DNA from: an uncultured Granulosicoccaceae bacterium
GTDB taxonomy: Bacteria > Pseudomonadota > Gammaproteobacteria > Granulosicoccales > Granulosicoccaceae
DNA: 64,000 nucleotides
Assembly: GCA_937981955.1 (NCBI GenBank)
Contig: CALJNA010000019.1
Coordinates: 1 to 64,000 of the forward strand
Reading direction: 5' to 3'
The notes under the pieces were generated by a model. The model saw only the letters and a program-made list of their open reading frames with translations, did no database searches and was not told the origin of the DNA. Each line of letters opens with the position of its first letter. The first letter of the stretch is position 1. Below are positions 53,588 to 62,438 of the stretch, one piece after another. Both the position numbers and the translations under genes were made by a program.

Positions 53588-55096
53588 ATGTCATACGCAA
53601 CCGTGCGCTCCTGCACGCTATCCGGTATATCAGCCCTGCCAGTTACCGTAGAAATACACATTAGTGGTGGCTTGCCTGGTATGTCGATTGTTGGTTTGCC
53701 TCAGTCTGCTGTGCGCGAAAGTAAAGATAGAGTCAAAGCGGCGATCGTGCATGCTGGTTTGAAATACCCAATGGTAAAAATTGTGGTGAATCTGGCGCCA
53801 GCTGATCTACCCAAACAAGGAGGTCGATTCGATTTACCCATTGCGCTTGGTGTGCTGGTTGCCACTGGACAACTACCGGAAGATTCGCTGGATAACATGG
53901 TTGTTGTGGGCGAGCTCGGTTTGACTGGTTATATAAGAGCTGTGTCGGGTGCGTTACCGACAGCACTGGCTTTCAGTCAACACAGTTGTGGCTTACTGAT
54001 GCCGCTGGCAAATTATTCTGAAGCATCGCGTAGCCCACGAACAAAACTTTTTCTTGCAGGGGATCTTGGCTTACTGGTTCGCCAGCTGAAAAAGAAACAG
54101 TTAAAAGCCATGCAGCCGAGCACGGCTGCAGTAACTAAACGCTCGACACGCGAAGAAGATGTGTTGGATATGTCCGATGTACGTGGCCAAACGCATGCCC
54201 GTCGTGCTTTGGAAATTGCTGCTGCCGGTGCGCACAATTTATTGATGGTTGGACCACCGGGTACCGGTAAATCCATGCTAGCCAGTCGAATGCCGAGTAT
54301 TCAACCTTCAATGACCACGAAAGAGTCAATGGAAACAGCATCAATACAGTCGATCAGTCATGGCGGGTTTAATGATGACGACTGGGGGCATCGACCCTTT
54401 AGATCACCTCATCACACAGCATCGGGTGTGGCTTTGGTGGGCGGTGGTGCAAAGCCAATGCCCGGAGAAATCTCACTGGCGCACAACGGTGTGTTGTTTC
54501 TAGATGAATTAAGTGAATTTCCGCGTGCTGTATTGGATGTCTTAAGAGAGCCAATGGAAACAGGGCGCATAAACATATCGCGAGCGGCTAAACAATGTGA
54601 GTTTCCAGCACAGTTTCAGTTGGTCGCTGCAATGAACGCTTGTCCTTGTGGTTATCTGGGCGACCCGGATATCCAGTGTCGCTGCACACCGGACCAAATT
54701 GCCCGGTACGCCATGCGTGTGTCGGGGCCGTTCCTCGATCGGATCGATTTGCATATAAAGGTGCAGCGCATCCCGCACGATATTCTGCAAGCAGACGGTG
54801 AGGCTGAATCAAGTCAGATAATACGTAATCGCGTCTCGCGCGCCAGAGTAAAACAAATAAAACGACAAGGCGGTATTAATCGTTTATTGCATGGCAAGGC
54901 GCTGAAAGAACACGCAGAGCTTGATAAGGAGTCAAGGCAGCTGTTAAACGATGCCGCTGAAAGACTGGTTCTGTCCTTGCGAGCAGTGCATAGGGTCATG
55001 CGCGTTGCGCGAACTATTTGCGACCTTGAAGGTGAGGACCAGATAGAACAGAAGCATGTGCTGGAGGCTTTGAGTTATCGGCGGGTTGATGATTAG
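53588..55096 (+). CDS. comM: YifB/ComM family AAA+ ATPase (Mg-chelatase-like)
   Basis: 502 residues; AAGGA before ATG. N-terminal Lon-protease-like fold segment (SCTLSGISALPVTVEIHISG, GLPGMSIVGLPQSAVRESKD). The AAA+ core has Walker A VGPPGTGKSMLASRMPSIQP, LFLDELSEFPRAVLDVLREP (Walker B), and the zinc-like CPCGYLGDPDIQCRCTPDQI. ComM is a branch-migrating helicase that promotes integration of DNA in natural transformation. No other competence genes are nearby. Confidence 0.94.
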   Translation: MSYATVRSCTLSGISALPVTVEIHISGGLPGMSIVGLPQSAVRESKDRVKAAIVHAGLKYPMVKIVVNLAPADLPKQGGRFDLPIALGVLVATGQLPEDSLDNMVVVGELGLTGYIRAVSGALPTALAFSQHSCGLLMPLANYSEASRSPRTKLFLAGDLGLLVRQLKKKQLKAMQPSTAAVTKRSTREEDVLDMSDVRGQTHARRALEIAAAGAHNLLMVGPPGTGKSMLASRMPSIQPSMTTKESMETASIQSISHGGFNDDDWGHRPFRSPHHTASGVALVGGGAKPMPGEISLAHNGVLFLDELSEFPRAVLDVLREPMETGRINISRAAKQCEFPAQFQLVAAMNACPCGYLGDPDIQCRCTPDQIARYAMRVSGPFLDRIDLHIKVQRIPHDILQADGEAESSQIIRNRVSRARVKQIKRQGGINRLLHGKALKEHAELDKESRQLLNDAAERLVLSLRAVHRVMRVARTICDLEGEDQIEQKHVLEALSYRRVDD

Positions 55097-55227
55097 CCGT
55101 TTGGGGTGAGTGCAACGCCAACTTCGCCCAATTTCTGGCACACCTACCCGAAAGCATAAGTTTCGTTGATCCATATAATAGCGCTGCATTAAAATTCACT
55201 TGCATGATCTTCAATATTAAGCCACGA

Positions 55228-55253
55228 TTGATCATCAACCGTTGATCATTAAC
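55228..55253 (+). repeat. 14-bp direct repeat TTGATCATYAAC before the DUF3015 gene
   Basis: TTGATCATCAAC and TTGATCATTAAC occur 14 bp apart, ending 14 nt before the ATG. The core TGATCA is itself palindromic, so this could be an operator or a 5'-UTR element. Confidence 0.5.
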
Positions 55254-55267
55254 TAAAGGAATTAACC

Positions 55268-55750
55268 ATGAAAAAAACAATCGCTGGTGTACTTCTTCTC
55301 GGATTTAGCAGCACAACATTTGCTGTCGCCCCAGGTGGTCCCGGTTGTGGTTGGGGCAACATGCTATTGGAAGGCAAGTCTGGTCTTGCCATGCACATGT
55401 TTGCGGGTACAACGAATGGAACGTGGGGAAATGCCACCTTTGGTATGACTTTCGGCACCAATGGTTGCAGTGTTGACGGGGCTCTCACCTATGGCGGTAA
55501 CAGCCTGGTGTGGTTTGACGGTGTGCTTGACGAGTACTCTACTGACGTTGCGATGGGCCATGGTGAAGCGCTCGGCGCGGTTGCGGTCATGATTGGTGTT
55601 GAGCCAGCAGATCGAGCTCATTTCGGCGAAGTTATGCACGACAACTTTGAAGTTCTGTTCCCTACAACAGAAACAACAGCGCAAGAAGTGCTGAACACCA
55701 TGATCGTGGTAATGGCTAATGACGAAACCTTGAAAAAGTACGTTGGCTAA
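55268..55750 (+). CDS. DUF3015 family secreted protein
   Basis: 160 residues; AAAGGA lies 6 nt before ATG. Signal peptide ends TTFAVAPGG. DUF3015 features are GPGCGWGNMLLEGKSGLAM, FGMTFGTNGCSVDGALTY and DVAMGHGEALGAVAVMIGV near the middle, and ETLKKYVG at the end. Function is unknown; two Cys suggest a disulfide. An intrinsic terminator overlaps the stop codon, so it is transcribed alone. Confidence 0.9.
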   Translation: MKKTIAGVLLLGFSSTTFAVAPGGPGCGWGNMLLEGKSGLAMHMFAGTTNGTWGNATFGMTFGTNGCSVDGALTYGGNSLVWFDGVLDEYSTDVAMGHGEALGAVAVMIGVEPADRAHFGEVMHDNFEVLFPTTETTAQEVLNTMIVVMANDETLKKYVG

Positions 55751-55767
55751 TAGCCGACAGATTTTTT
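55742..55767 (+). terminator. Intrinsic terminator overlapping the DUF3015 stop codon
   Basis: GTTGGC and GCCGAC pair (one G-U) around a TAATA loop that holds the stop codon TAA, followed by AGATTTTTTG. Confidence 0.7.
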
Positions 55768-55892
55768 GAAAACATCACCGATATCAGTCGCTGGCTTCCC
55801 AGCGTCTGATTCGGTGAACGATTCACCCTCCAAGCGGTAGTGCCGGTTAAAACCTAGCGGAACTGCCAGCAACCACTCAAAAATAACGAGCA

Positions 55893-57764
55893 GTGCGGTA
55901 CATTACTTTCTGCGTTGTCCTCTTTTGCAATTTGATGCCATCTGTTGTCGTGGCGTCGAACGAATCATCTCTAATCGATAAAGCGCTTGGCCTGGAATTG
56001 CATCAAAGCAGAACCTGGCACCAGTTACTGCACGTTGAATCATCCACACGCTCTCCAACCGGTATTGAAAGTCAGGTAGACGACGTTCGGTATTTTTTAG
56101 CCGAGAATGGCAAGACGGATGTACAGGCGGAGCTGTTGGCCTCAATCGATGCGCTGCTTGTTAATCCGGACGCAATTGTAAATGATGATCACCCTCGCTG
56201 CCGATTCGTAGCGCGTGAAGTATGGTTGCGATCTGAACTCGGGCTTCCAGCCAGTGAGGTTCCATCTGAATGTGCGTTGTATCATCAGTGGAGGGGTGTC
56301 ATTGGCTCGCATTCGATGTCGCTCGTCTTTCCCGCTTCTTATTTAAACAGCCCTTCGTCCATGTTTGGACATACGCTGCTTCGGCTCGACCCGGAAAATA
56401 TTGAAGAGGGTTCGCCGTGGTTGAGCTGGTCATTAAATTTTGCTGCAGACACCGGGTCGGAAAATTTTTCAGCTGGCTATGCGTTGAAGGGTATTGCCGG
56501 AGGCTATGCCGGGAAGTTCAACACAATTCCTTATTTTAAAAAGTTGCAGGAATACGGCGCTATAGAAAACCGGGACATCTGGGAATACAAACTCGATTTT
56601 AATGAGCAGGAACTGGCGCGCATGCTTGAACATGTCTGGGAGCTGCGTGATATTAACTTTGACTATTACTTTTTTCGACAAAATTGTTCCTATCGCTTGC
56701 TCGAGCTTATGGACTACGCTCGACCCAGCCTGAACCTGGCCAGCCAATTTCGGTTAACAACCATACCAGCCGATACGGTAAAAGCGGTGGTCCGCGCAGA
56801 CATCGTCAGTGACACACATTATCGCGCGTCTTTAGGAACAGGGATTCAGTCGCGTTATCAATCCATTCCTCGTCACCTAAGAACATGGGTTGAACAAATC
56901 TCAACCGATGCGGAAAGTGCATCGAAATCTGAATTTACCGAGCTTGATGTTGATATGCAGGCCAACATTGTCAGGGTGGCCAATGATTTAATTACGTATC
57001 GTTCGCGCCTTGGTGGCAGATCAAAAGCCATGGCACAAAGAAGATTGAGTTTGCTGAAGTTAATGAGTCAGTATTCAATCGATGAGAGCACTATTCCAAT
57101 ACCTGAACCGCCGGAAATAGGCCACGACACGCGAACCGTTACCGTGGGTGGCGGGCGAAGTGAAAAACAGGACTACACTGAGCTTGGCTTTCGTTGGAGT
57201 TATCACGATCTTCTGGACCGTAACAACGGGTATTTAAAAGGTGCGGGCATCGTGCTCAGTGACATTAAGTTAAGACGATATGAAGAAGGCGAAACTCAGC
57301 TGCAATCGTTTGGTCTGGTGGAACTGCAGTCCATCAGTGATCGGGCTTTGATTTTCAATTCTTTGTCGTGGAACTTTTCCGCAGGCCTTGTGCGAGATGC
57401 AGCTCGATTAAACAATCGCTTGTCAGTAAAGCTGACAGGCTCAGTGGGTAAGTCAACCGAGCTGGTTCGCAATACCATTGGATACGCGCTGGTTGAAGCG
57501 TCTGTTGCACAATACAATAGAATTGAAAACAATTTTGTTGATGGTGGGTTGCGTCTGGGTGTACTGAATTACTTTCGAGGTGCCGCCGCGCAGCTGGAGC
57601 TCAAGGTGGAAAGCCGTCACGACGAGTCGATGCGCGTTTCTACATGGCTTAACTACAATGTGCCGTTAGCCAGGAATCATGCACTTAGATTTTCCTACTC
57701 CCGGAACACGCAGAGCGCTAACACGATTCAGTCGGGCATGGCACAATACCGGTTCTACTACTAG
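55893..57764 (+). CDS. DUF4105 (Lnb N-terminal periplasmic domain) protein with C-terminal barrel-like region
   Basis: 623 residues; GTG start at 55893. Signal peptide ends SVVVASNES. Residues about 130-290 are the DUF4105 domain, with SHSMSLVFPASYLNSPSSMF, GHTLLRLDPENIEEG, a conserved His, and the catalytic-type FRQNCSYRLLELMDYARPS. The C-terminal 200 residues look like outer-membrane strands (YTELGFRWSYHDLLDRNNGY, LALRFSYSRN-type ends) and finish MAQYRFYY with a terminal aromatic. In Lnb proteins this domain carries out lipoprotein acyl transfer; here an outer-membrane location seems likely (inference). Confidence 0.8.
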   Translation: MRYITFCVVLFCNLMPSVVVASNESSLIDKALGLELHQSRTWHQLLHVESSTRSPTGIESQVDDVRYFLAENGKTDVQAELLASIDALLVNPDAIVNDDHPRCRFVAREVWLRSELGLPASEVPSECALYHQWRGVIGSHSMSLVFPASYLNSPSSMFGHTLLRLDPENIEEGSPWLSWSLNFAADTGSENFSAGYALKGIAGGYAGKFNTIPYFKKLQEYGAIENRDIWEYKLDFNEQELARMLEHVWELRDINFDYYFFRQNCSYRLLELMDYARPSLNLASQFRLTTIPADTVKAVVRADIVSDTHYRASLGTGIQSRYQSIPRHLRTWVEQISTDAESASKSEFTELDVDMQANIVRVANDLITYRSRLGGRSKAMAQRRLSLLKLMSQYSIDESTIPIPEPPEIGHDTRTVTVGGGRSEKQDYTELGFRWSYHDLLDRNNGYLKGAGIVLSDIKLRRYEEGETQLQSFGLVELQSISDRALIFNSLSWNFSAGLVRDAARLNNRLSVKLTGSVGKSTELVRNTIGYALVEASVAQYNRIENNFVDGGLRLGVLNYFRGAAAQLELKVESRHDESMRVSTWLNYNVPLARNHALRFSYSRNTQSANTIQSGMAQYRFYY

Positions 57765-57787
57765 CGCTGGTCTTGCGCGGAAGGTAA

Positions 57788-57821
57788 ATCCATGAGCAGA
57801 GTGCATCCATGAGCAGGGTAA
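57788..57821 (+). repeat. 17-bp imperfect tandem duplication upstream of the quinoprotein-like gene
   Basis: ATCCATGAGCAGAGTGC and ATCCATGAGCAGGGTAA lie head to tail, followed by a third ACCATGAG. Each copy carries an ATG opening a very short frame ending just before or at the GTG start at 57840. Confidence 0.6.
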
Positions 57822-57839
57822 AACCATGAGAAATTCGAA

Positions 57840-59141
57840 GTGAGTAATGCGAATTTGTTCTCGCGCATTGTCGCGATGATCGGTGCTGCTGCGATACTAA
57901 TGCGGCGTTGGGGTAAGGATACCGAAGAGCCGGTGCTGGGTAGTGAGCCGGTCATTCCGGAGGCTCAGGCACAGAAAATTCCAACCTTGAAGATGCCAAC
58001 CGCGAAAGGCTGGGATGATGGTCAGAAACCAACCGCTGCGCCCGGTCTGCAGGTAAACCTTTTTGCCGGTGATCTGATTCACCCGCGCTGGGTTTATGTT
58101 TTGCCTAATAACGATGTACTCGTAGCAGAAGCACTGCCGGACACCGGCCCTGTGCGCTCGGCTTTTGATTACGCCATTGTCAGTACGATGAAACGTGCCG
58201 CGGCGCTCGGTGAATCAGCTAACCGGATTACGCTATTTCGCGATACCAACTCTGACGGTGTTGGCGATCATCGAACGACGTTTCTGGAAAATCAGAACAA
58301 GCCGTTTGGCATGGCGCTGGTTGATAAAACCTTCTATGTTGGCAACACAGATGGTGTTGTAGCGTTTAACTATAACGATGGCGATACAACAATAACCGGT
58401 GAAGGTAAAAAGCTGGTTGATTTTAAACCCGGTGGGCATTGGACACGCAGTTTGATTGCGAGCCCGGATGGCAAGAAGCTTTACGCTGGTGTCGGTTCGA
58501 ACACGAATATTGCCGATAATGGTATTGAAGAAGAGGAGGGTCGGGCGGCCATCCATGAGCTTGACCTGGATTCAGGCACATCGAGAATTTTTGCGTCCGG
58601 TTTGAGAAATGCGGTAGGCGTGGCCTGGGAGCCCAACACCGGGGTTCTCTGGACCGTGGTTAACGAAAGAGACGGGCTGGGAGATGAAGTTCCCCCCGAT
58701 TATCTGACGTCGGTCCAGGATGGTGGTTTTTACGGCTGGCCTTACTGCTATTGGCATCAAACCGTTGATGATCGTGTGCCACAGGATCCAGCCATGGTCG
58801 CCAAAGCCATAGCTCCCGATTATGCGCTCGGTGGTCACACAGCCTCGCTTGGGCTGTGCTGGATGCCAGCCGGCACTCTGCCCGGATTCGACACCGATGG
58901 TATGGTGATCGGTCAGCACGGTTCATGGAATCGAAGTAACCTCAGTGGTTACAAAGTGGTATTTGTCCCGTTTGCCGAAGGTCAGCCGTCCGGGCGTCCT
59001 CGCGATATTCTTACCGGTTTCCTGGCACCCGATGAAAAGGTCTCTTACGGCCGTCCGGTGGGTGTGTGCATGGGCCCCGATAACTGTCTGCTGGTGGCAG
59101 ATGACGTGGGTAATGTTGTGTGGCGAGTCACCGGTGCATAA
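57840..59141 (+). CDS. PQQ-dependent sugar dehydrogenase-like (sorbosone dehydrogenase) beta-propeller
   Basis: 433 residues; GTG start. One N-terminal hydrophobic segment (LFSRIVAMIGAAAILM) probably anchors it or is a signal. Propeller blades: LIHPRWVYVLPNNDVLVAEA, ITLFRDTNSDGVGDHRTTFL, GHWTRSLIASPDGKKLYAGV, FASGLRNAVGVAWEPNTGVL and NERDGLGDEVPPDYLTSVQD. SYGRPVGVCMGPDNCLLVAD closes it. The GHW..R and Arg/Asn-Glu motifs are typical of soluble PQQ dehydrogenases. It likely oxidises sugars in the periplasm. No PQQ synthesis gene is in the window. Confidence 0.88.
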   Translation: MSNANLFSRIVAMIGAAAILMRRWGKDTEEPVLGSEPVIPEAQAQKIPTLKMPTAKGWDDGQKPTAAPGLQVNLFAGDLIHPRWVYVLPNNDVLVAEALPDTGPVRSAFDYAIVSTMKRAAALGESANRITLFRDTNSDGVGDHRTTFLENQNKPFGMALVDKTFYVGNTDGVVAFNYNDGDTTITGEGKKLVDFKPGGHWTRSLIASPDGKKLYAGVGSNTNIADNGIEEEEGRAAIHELDLDSGTSRIFASGLRNAVGVAWEPNTGVLWTVVNERDGLGDEVPPDYLTSVQDGGFYGWPYCYWHQTVDDRVPQDPAMVAKAIAPDYALGGHTASLGLCWMPAGTLPGFDTDGMVIGQHGSWNRSNLSGYKVVFVPFAEGQPSGRPRDILTGFLAPDEKVSYGRPVGVCMGPDNCLLVADDVGNVVWRVTGA

Positions 59142-59186
59142 ACGGTATTGATCAATTCTACGCAGCTTGTAGAAAATTCACACATT

Positions 59187-59208
59187 AATGCTTGATTAAT
59201 CAGGCATT
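59187..59208. promoter_or_regulatory. 22-bp palindrome upstream of the O-antigen ligase-like gene
   Basis: AATGC-T-TGATTAATCA-G-GCATT is symmetric apart from one base pair. It sits 97 nt before the gene and looks like a dimeric regulator operator or a weak terminator for the preceding gene. Confidence 0.45.
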
Positions 59209-59304
59209 ATTCCGATGTATGTTTCATTGAGCACCGTCGCCGCGCATTAGCTATGATTAACCGATGCCTAGTCGTTTTTCCAATAACCTGAGCTCCGTGT
59301 TGCA

Positions 59305-61290
59305 GTGCGCGTAGCGACTTATACACAGCCCATATCAGCGCCACGCGGCTCTGTGGCCGCGTTGTTCGTCCTGGTGTTGACGGTATTGCTTGGCTCGAGC
59401 GCTTTGCATACGCTTATGACGCATTTTGCCCCGCAGCTGCATAGCGTTATTGCGTTACTTTGGATAATGACGTATCTGGCAGCCTTTATGGGGCTGATGT
59501 TCAGTCATGGTATCAACTGGATTTCATGGCTTTCCCGTTATCGAATACTGTTGGTGATATTGCTTCTGGGTACAACTGTATCCGTGTCATGGTCGCTCGA
59601 TGCTGCTGTATCAGCTGAACGTGTCGTACATCTGCTGGGTTGTTCTGTACTGGCCATTTATCTTGGTTTTATGATTCCACTGCTAACAACGCTGCGGATT
59701 ACTGCCGTTGTTATGGCCGTCATCATGCTTGCCAGTCTTGCGGCGGCGATGCTTATGCCATCAGTTGGTATGCAAGAGTATGAGGGGTCGATCGTCTGGA
59801 GCGGCATACTGAACTCGAAGAATGCGCTTGGATTCTGGGCTGCTATTGCCGTGTTGTTATATGTCACACTGATCGCTTCAACCCAGAGCATGTTTCTAAG
59901 GCTGCTCTGTTTTGGCATGGCCATCGTGTCGCTTTATATATTAATCAAGAGTGATTCGGCAACGTCACTGCTTGCCCTGCTGGTCGGCGGATCATTATCT
60001 TTGTATTTGTATATTGCATTCAGATTTCAGCTTGGTTTTATCCGCATGGTTGTGCTGGCAATTTTGTTTGGTGGTCTTCTGGGATTCGCCATGACAAACA
60101 TTGATACGGCCGGAATTGTTGGTCGTTCAGGTGATTTAACCGGTCGTGGCGAAGTGTGGCGACAAACCTGGAAGCTGATCATGGAACAACCATTAACGGG
60201 TTATGGTTATGGTTCAATCTGGTTTCCCAACGACGCAACGCTTTGGATACAGCAAAGCCTGACAGACTTTACCTGGGTGGTGTATCACGCTCACAACGGG
60301 TTCCTGCAGGTTGCCTCTGAAATTGGCTTGCCTTTGTCGTGTATTGCCTTATTAATGGTTGCGCAACAACTCATCGAAATTTTCTATTGTCAGTACGAAC
60401 GGCAGCAAGTGGGTGTGTTGTTCGTTCTGGCGTTTGTCGTTGCATACCTTCTGAGTAATTTTTCGGAAGCCCGGTTTCTGGTTAACCGCGAGCTGTACTG
60501 GATATTTTTTCTGGCATTGCCAATAAGCATGTTGCGCCAGATAAATCTGGTCTCTGTAGATGAAGTGGGAGAAGATGACGGCTTGTATCCTGCTAGTGGA
60601 GCAGCTGCAAACGGTTACGCATATGTGCCACCTGACAAGCCGTGGCTCCGACCGATAGCGCAAAAGGAAGCTGCGGCTATTGGCAGCGCCACAGCTGCAT
60701 ATGGTAGTGCGACTCAAGCCGATGTTCGGCTCAGTGTTGATCATGAACCGTTAGTCGATTCGACTGAACCTGACAATCGGCAACTGCCGCACCTGACTCT
60801 GGGTGACAATACTGATATTGACCTTGGTGCGGAAAATATTTCTCGCGTTGGAAATGGCCTGAGTGAGAGCAATAATCCTGAAGCAGCGTTCGACTTAGGT
60901 GAAATGGATTTAACTGAAAGTGGTGATGCCACGCTGGACACATCTTACGTTGACAGAACCGGGCTCGACGATTCATTTAGTGACACTGCTTTGGGTGAGC
61001 ATACCGACATTGATGACGGCGATGTTCTCGACACGACCATGGTCGAGGATTATAGCGCCCTTGATGCTCACCTTGATCATCACCCCGATGACTACACGGG
61101 TTCGGCCAACGATGATGAGGTGATTCGTCCCTACGAAGAGTATCGCGATGATTCAGTATTGAATTTTGAAGAATCAGCTGATGAGTACTCCGTTGATGAC
61201 ACCGGTATAGAATCAGACCGGTACGACAAAAAAATCAATGAAGATGATGACGATGAGTGGGTGGATATTTCACTAGGTGATAACAAATAA
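59305..61290 (+). CDS. O-antigen ligase/polymerase-type (Wzy/WaaL) membrane protein with long acidic C-terminal tail
   Basis: 661 residues; GTG start. About 11 helices span the first 412 residues. The Wzy_C signature is ILNSKNALGFWAAIAVLLYV and LTGRGEVWRQTWKLIMEQPL followed by GYGYGSIWFP, and HAHNGFLQVASEIGLPLSCI with the conserved His in the periplasmic loop. The final 249 residues are a soluble, Asp/Glu-rich, low-complexity tail ending NEDDDDEWVDISLGDNK, unlike usual ligases. It joins or polymerises sugar chains at the periplasmic face. Tail role unknown. Confidence 0.85.
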   Translation: MRVATYTQPISAPRGSVAALFVLVLTVLLGSSALHTLMTHFAPQLHSVIALLWIMTYLAAFMGLMFSHGINWISWLSRYRILLVILLLGTTVSVSWSLDAAVSAERVVHLLGCSVLAIYLGFMIPLLTTLRITAVVMAVIMLASLAAAMLMPSVGMQEYEGSIVWSGILNSKNALGFWAAIAVLLYVTLIASTQSMFLRLLCFGMAIVSLYILIKSDSATSLLALLVGGSLSLYLYIAFRFQLGFIRMVVLAILFGGLLGFAMTNIDTAGIVGRSGDLTGRGEVWRQTWKLIMEQPLTGYGYGSIWFPNDATLWIQQSLTDFTWVVYHAHNGFLQVASEIGLPLSCIALLMVAQQLIEIFYCQYERQQVGVLFVLAFVVAYLLSNFSEARFLVNRELYWIFFLALPISMLRQINLVSVDEVGEDDGLYPASGAAANGYAYVPPDKPWLRPIAQKEAAAIGSATAAYGSATQADVRLSVDHEPLVDSTEPDNRQLPHLTLGDNTDIDLGAENISRVGNGLSESNNPEAAFDLGEMDLTESGDATLDTSYVDRTGLDDSFSDTALGEHTDIDDGDVLDTTMVEDYSALDAHLDHHPDDYTGSANDDEVIRPYEEYRDDSVLNFEESADEYSVDDTGIESDRYDKKINEDDDDEWVDISLGDNK

Positions 61291-61317
61291 GAACGTTTAG
61301 TACCTGCCGCGCCGTTT

Positions 61318-61360
61318 CACTACTCAATCATTGCACGACTCAATCACTTCACTAATCAAC
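61318..61360. repeat. 16-bp imperfect tandem repeat, about 2.5 copies
   Basis: CACTACTCAATCATTG, CACGACTCAATCACTT and a partial CACTAATCAAC follow each other between the convergent ligase-like and metallophosphoesterase genes; the last copy runs into the 3' end of the latter. Confidence 0.65.
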
Positions 61361-62407
61361 TGCCTCGGTGTGAAGATCGATAACGGTCATCTCGTTTCGT
61401 GTGCCCAATCTGAATATCGGTCCCCAGGTGCCGGTGCCGGTAGAAACAAACAGCGAACAGTTTTCCTTTGTAAATAGACCTGCCATTTGTGGATACTGTC
61501 GTTTTACGAGTAAACCAAACGGAAACATTTGTCCGGCATGAGTATGTCCGGATAGCGTTAAGTTAATACGTTTCTGTATTGCTGCATGCCAGCCATCCGG
61601 TCGATGGTACAAAAGCACAGAAAATAGATTCGGATCTGGTTGTAATCGTGCAAGCAGTTCAGGCAGCGCATCAGGTTTGTCTCTATCGTCAACGCCGATC
61701 AGTTGAACTCCGTTGGTGATAAAAATTTCGTCACGCAGTATGGTTACGCCGTGCGCGGCAATCGCATCCAATGCCACATCAAGATCGACGTAGCGTTCAT
61801 GGTTACCAATACACATGTAGCTTGGGCATTGAATATCCGCAAGTGCGATTAAATCTGTTTCTGTCACCGATGACGCATCGAGCAGATCTCCTGTTATGAC
61901 AACCATGTCCGGATTGTGCGCATTCACTGTATTGACCACTTTTCTCAGGTAATTACCTGAGCGAGAACCCACATGTACGTCACTGATTTGTACCATGCGA
62001 AGCGACGCATCGAGTTCTGCTGCGTGAATGCGCAGATGTCGAGTGGTAATTGAATGTGCCTGCCACAATGCAACGGCGGATAACACCGGCCAGGCAAACA
62101 GCACAACCAGACCAATACTTTGTGGATTAGCTCGGAAGGTAAAAAAGCTTGCAATAACAACCAGCAGCAACAGCACTGTGCCAATACCCAGAACCTGCAT
62201 CCAGCACCAGCGCAAAGTCATGTTGTGGCTGCTGTTTAGCGTGTACCAAAAAGAATAGAAAGCCAGTGGGCTGAGTAGGGCGGCAATAAGCAGACTCATC
62301 CACACAGGCTTTGCCAATAACCAGGCTGCCAATGTGAATATCGGCGCCAGAACGGCAATGAATAAAGCCAGAGTGCCTATAAGACGAAAGGCAAGGTTTC
62401 GATTCAT
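61352..62407 (-). CDS. Membrane-anchored metallophosphoesterase
   Basis: 351 residues. Four N-terminal helices are followed by a calcineurin-like phosphoesterase domain: VQISDVHVGSRSGN, VITGDLLDAS, CIGNHERYVDLDVALD and LSGHTHAGQMFPFGL carry the two-metal site. Resembles YaeI/UDP-diacylglucosamine-type membrane phosphoesterases; substrate unknown. Last gene of a minus-strand operon; 31 nt after the Nudix gene. Confidence 0.9.
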   Translation of the reverse strand: MNRNLAFRLIGTLALFIAVLAPIFTLAAWLLAKPVWMSLLIAALLSPLAFYSFWYTLNSSHNMTLRWCWMQVLGIGTVLLLLVVIASFFTFRANPQSIGLVVLFAWPVLSAVALWQAHSITTRHLRIHAAELDASLRMVQISDVHVGSRSGNYLRKVVNTVNAHNPDMVVITGDLLDASSVTETDLIALADIQCPSYMCIGNHERYVDLDVALDAIAAHGVTILRDEIFITNGVQLIGVDDRDKPDALPELLARLQPDPNLFSVLLYHRPDGWHAAIQKRINLTLSGHTHAGQMFPFGLLVKRQYPQMAGLFTKENCSLFVSTGTGTWGPIFRLGTRNEMTVIDLHTEAVD

Positions 62408-62438
62408 GTTGAATAATCTATACCGACGTAACTTGAAC

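Noticed and set aside
55893-57764. Assignment of this gene as a definite Lnb lipoprotein acyltransferase
   Set aside because: Only the N-terminal domain resembles that family; the membrane part of Lnb is absent and replaced by barrel-like sequence.
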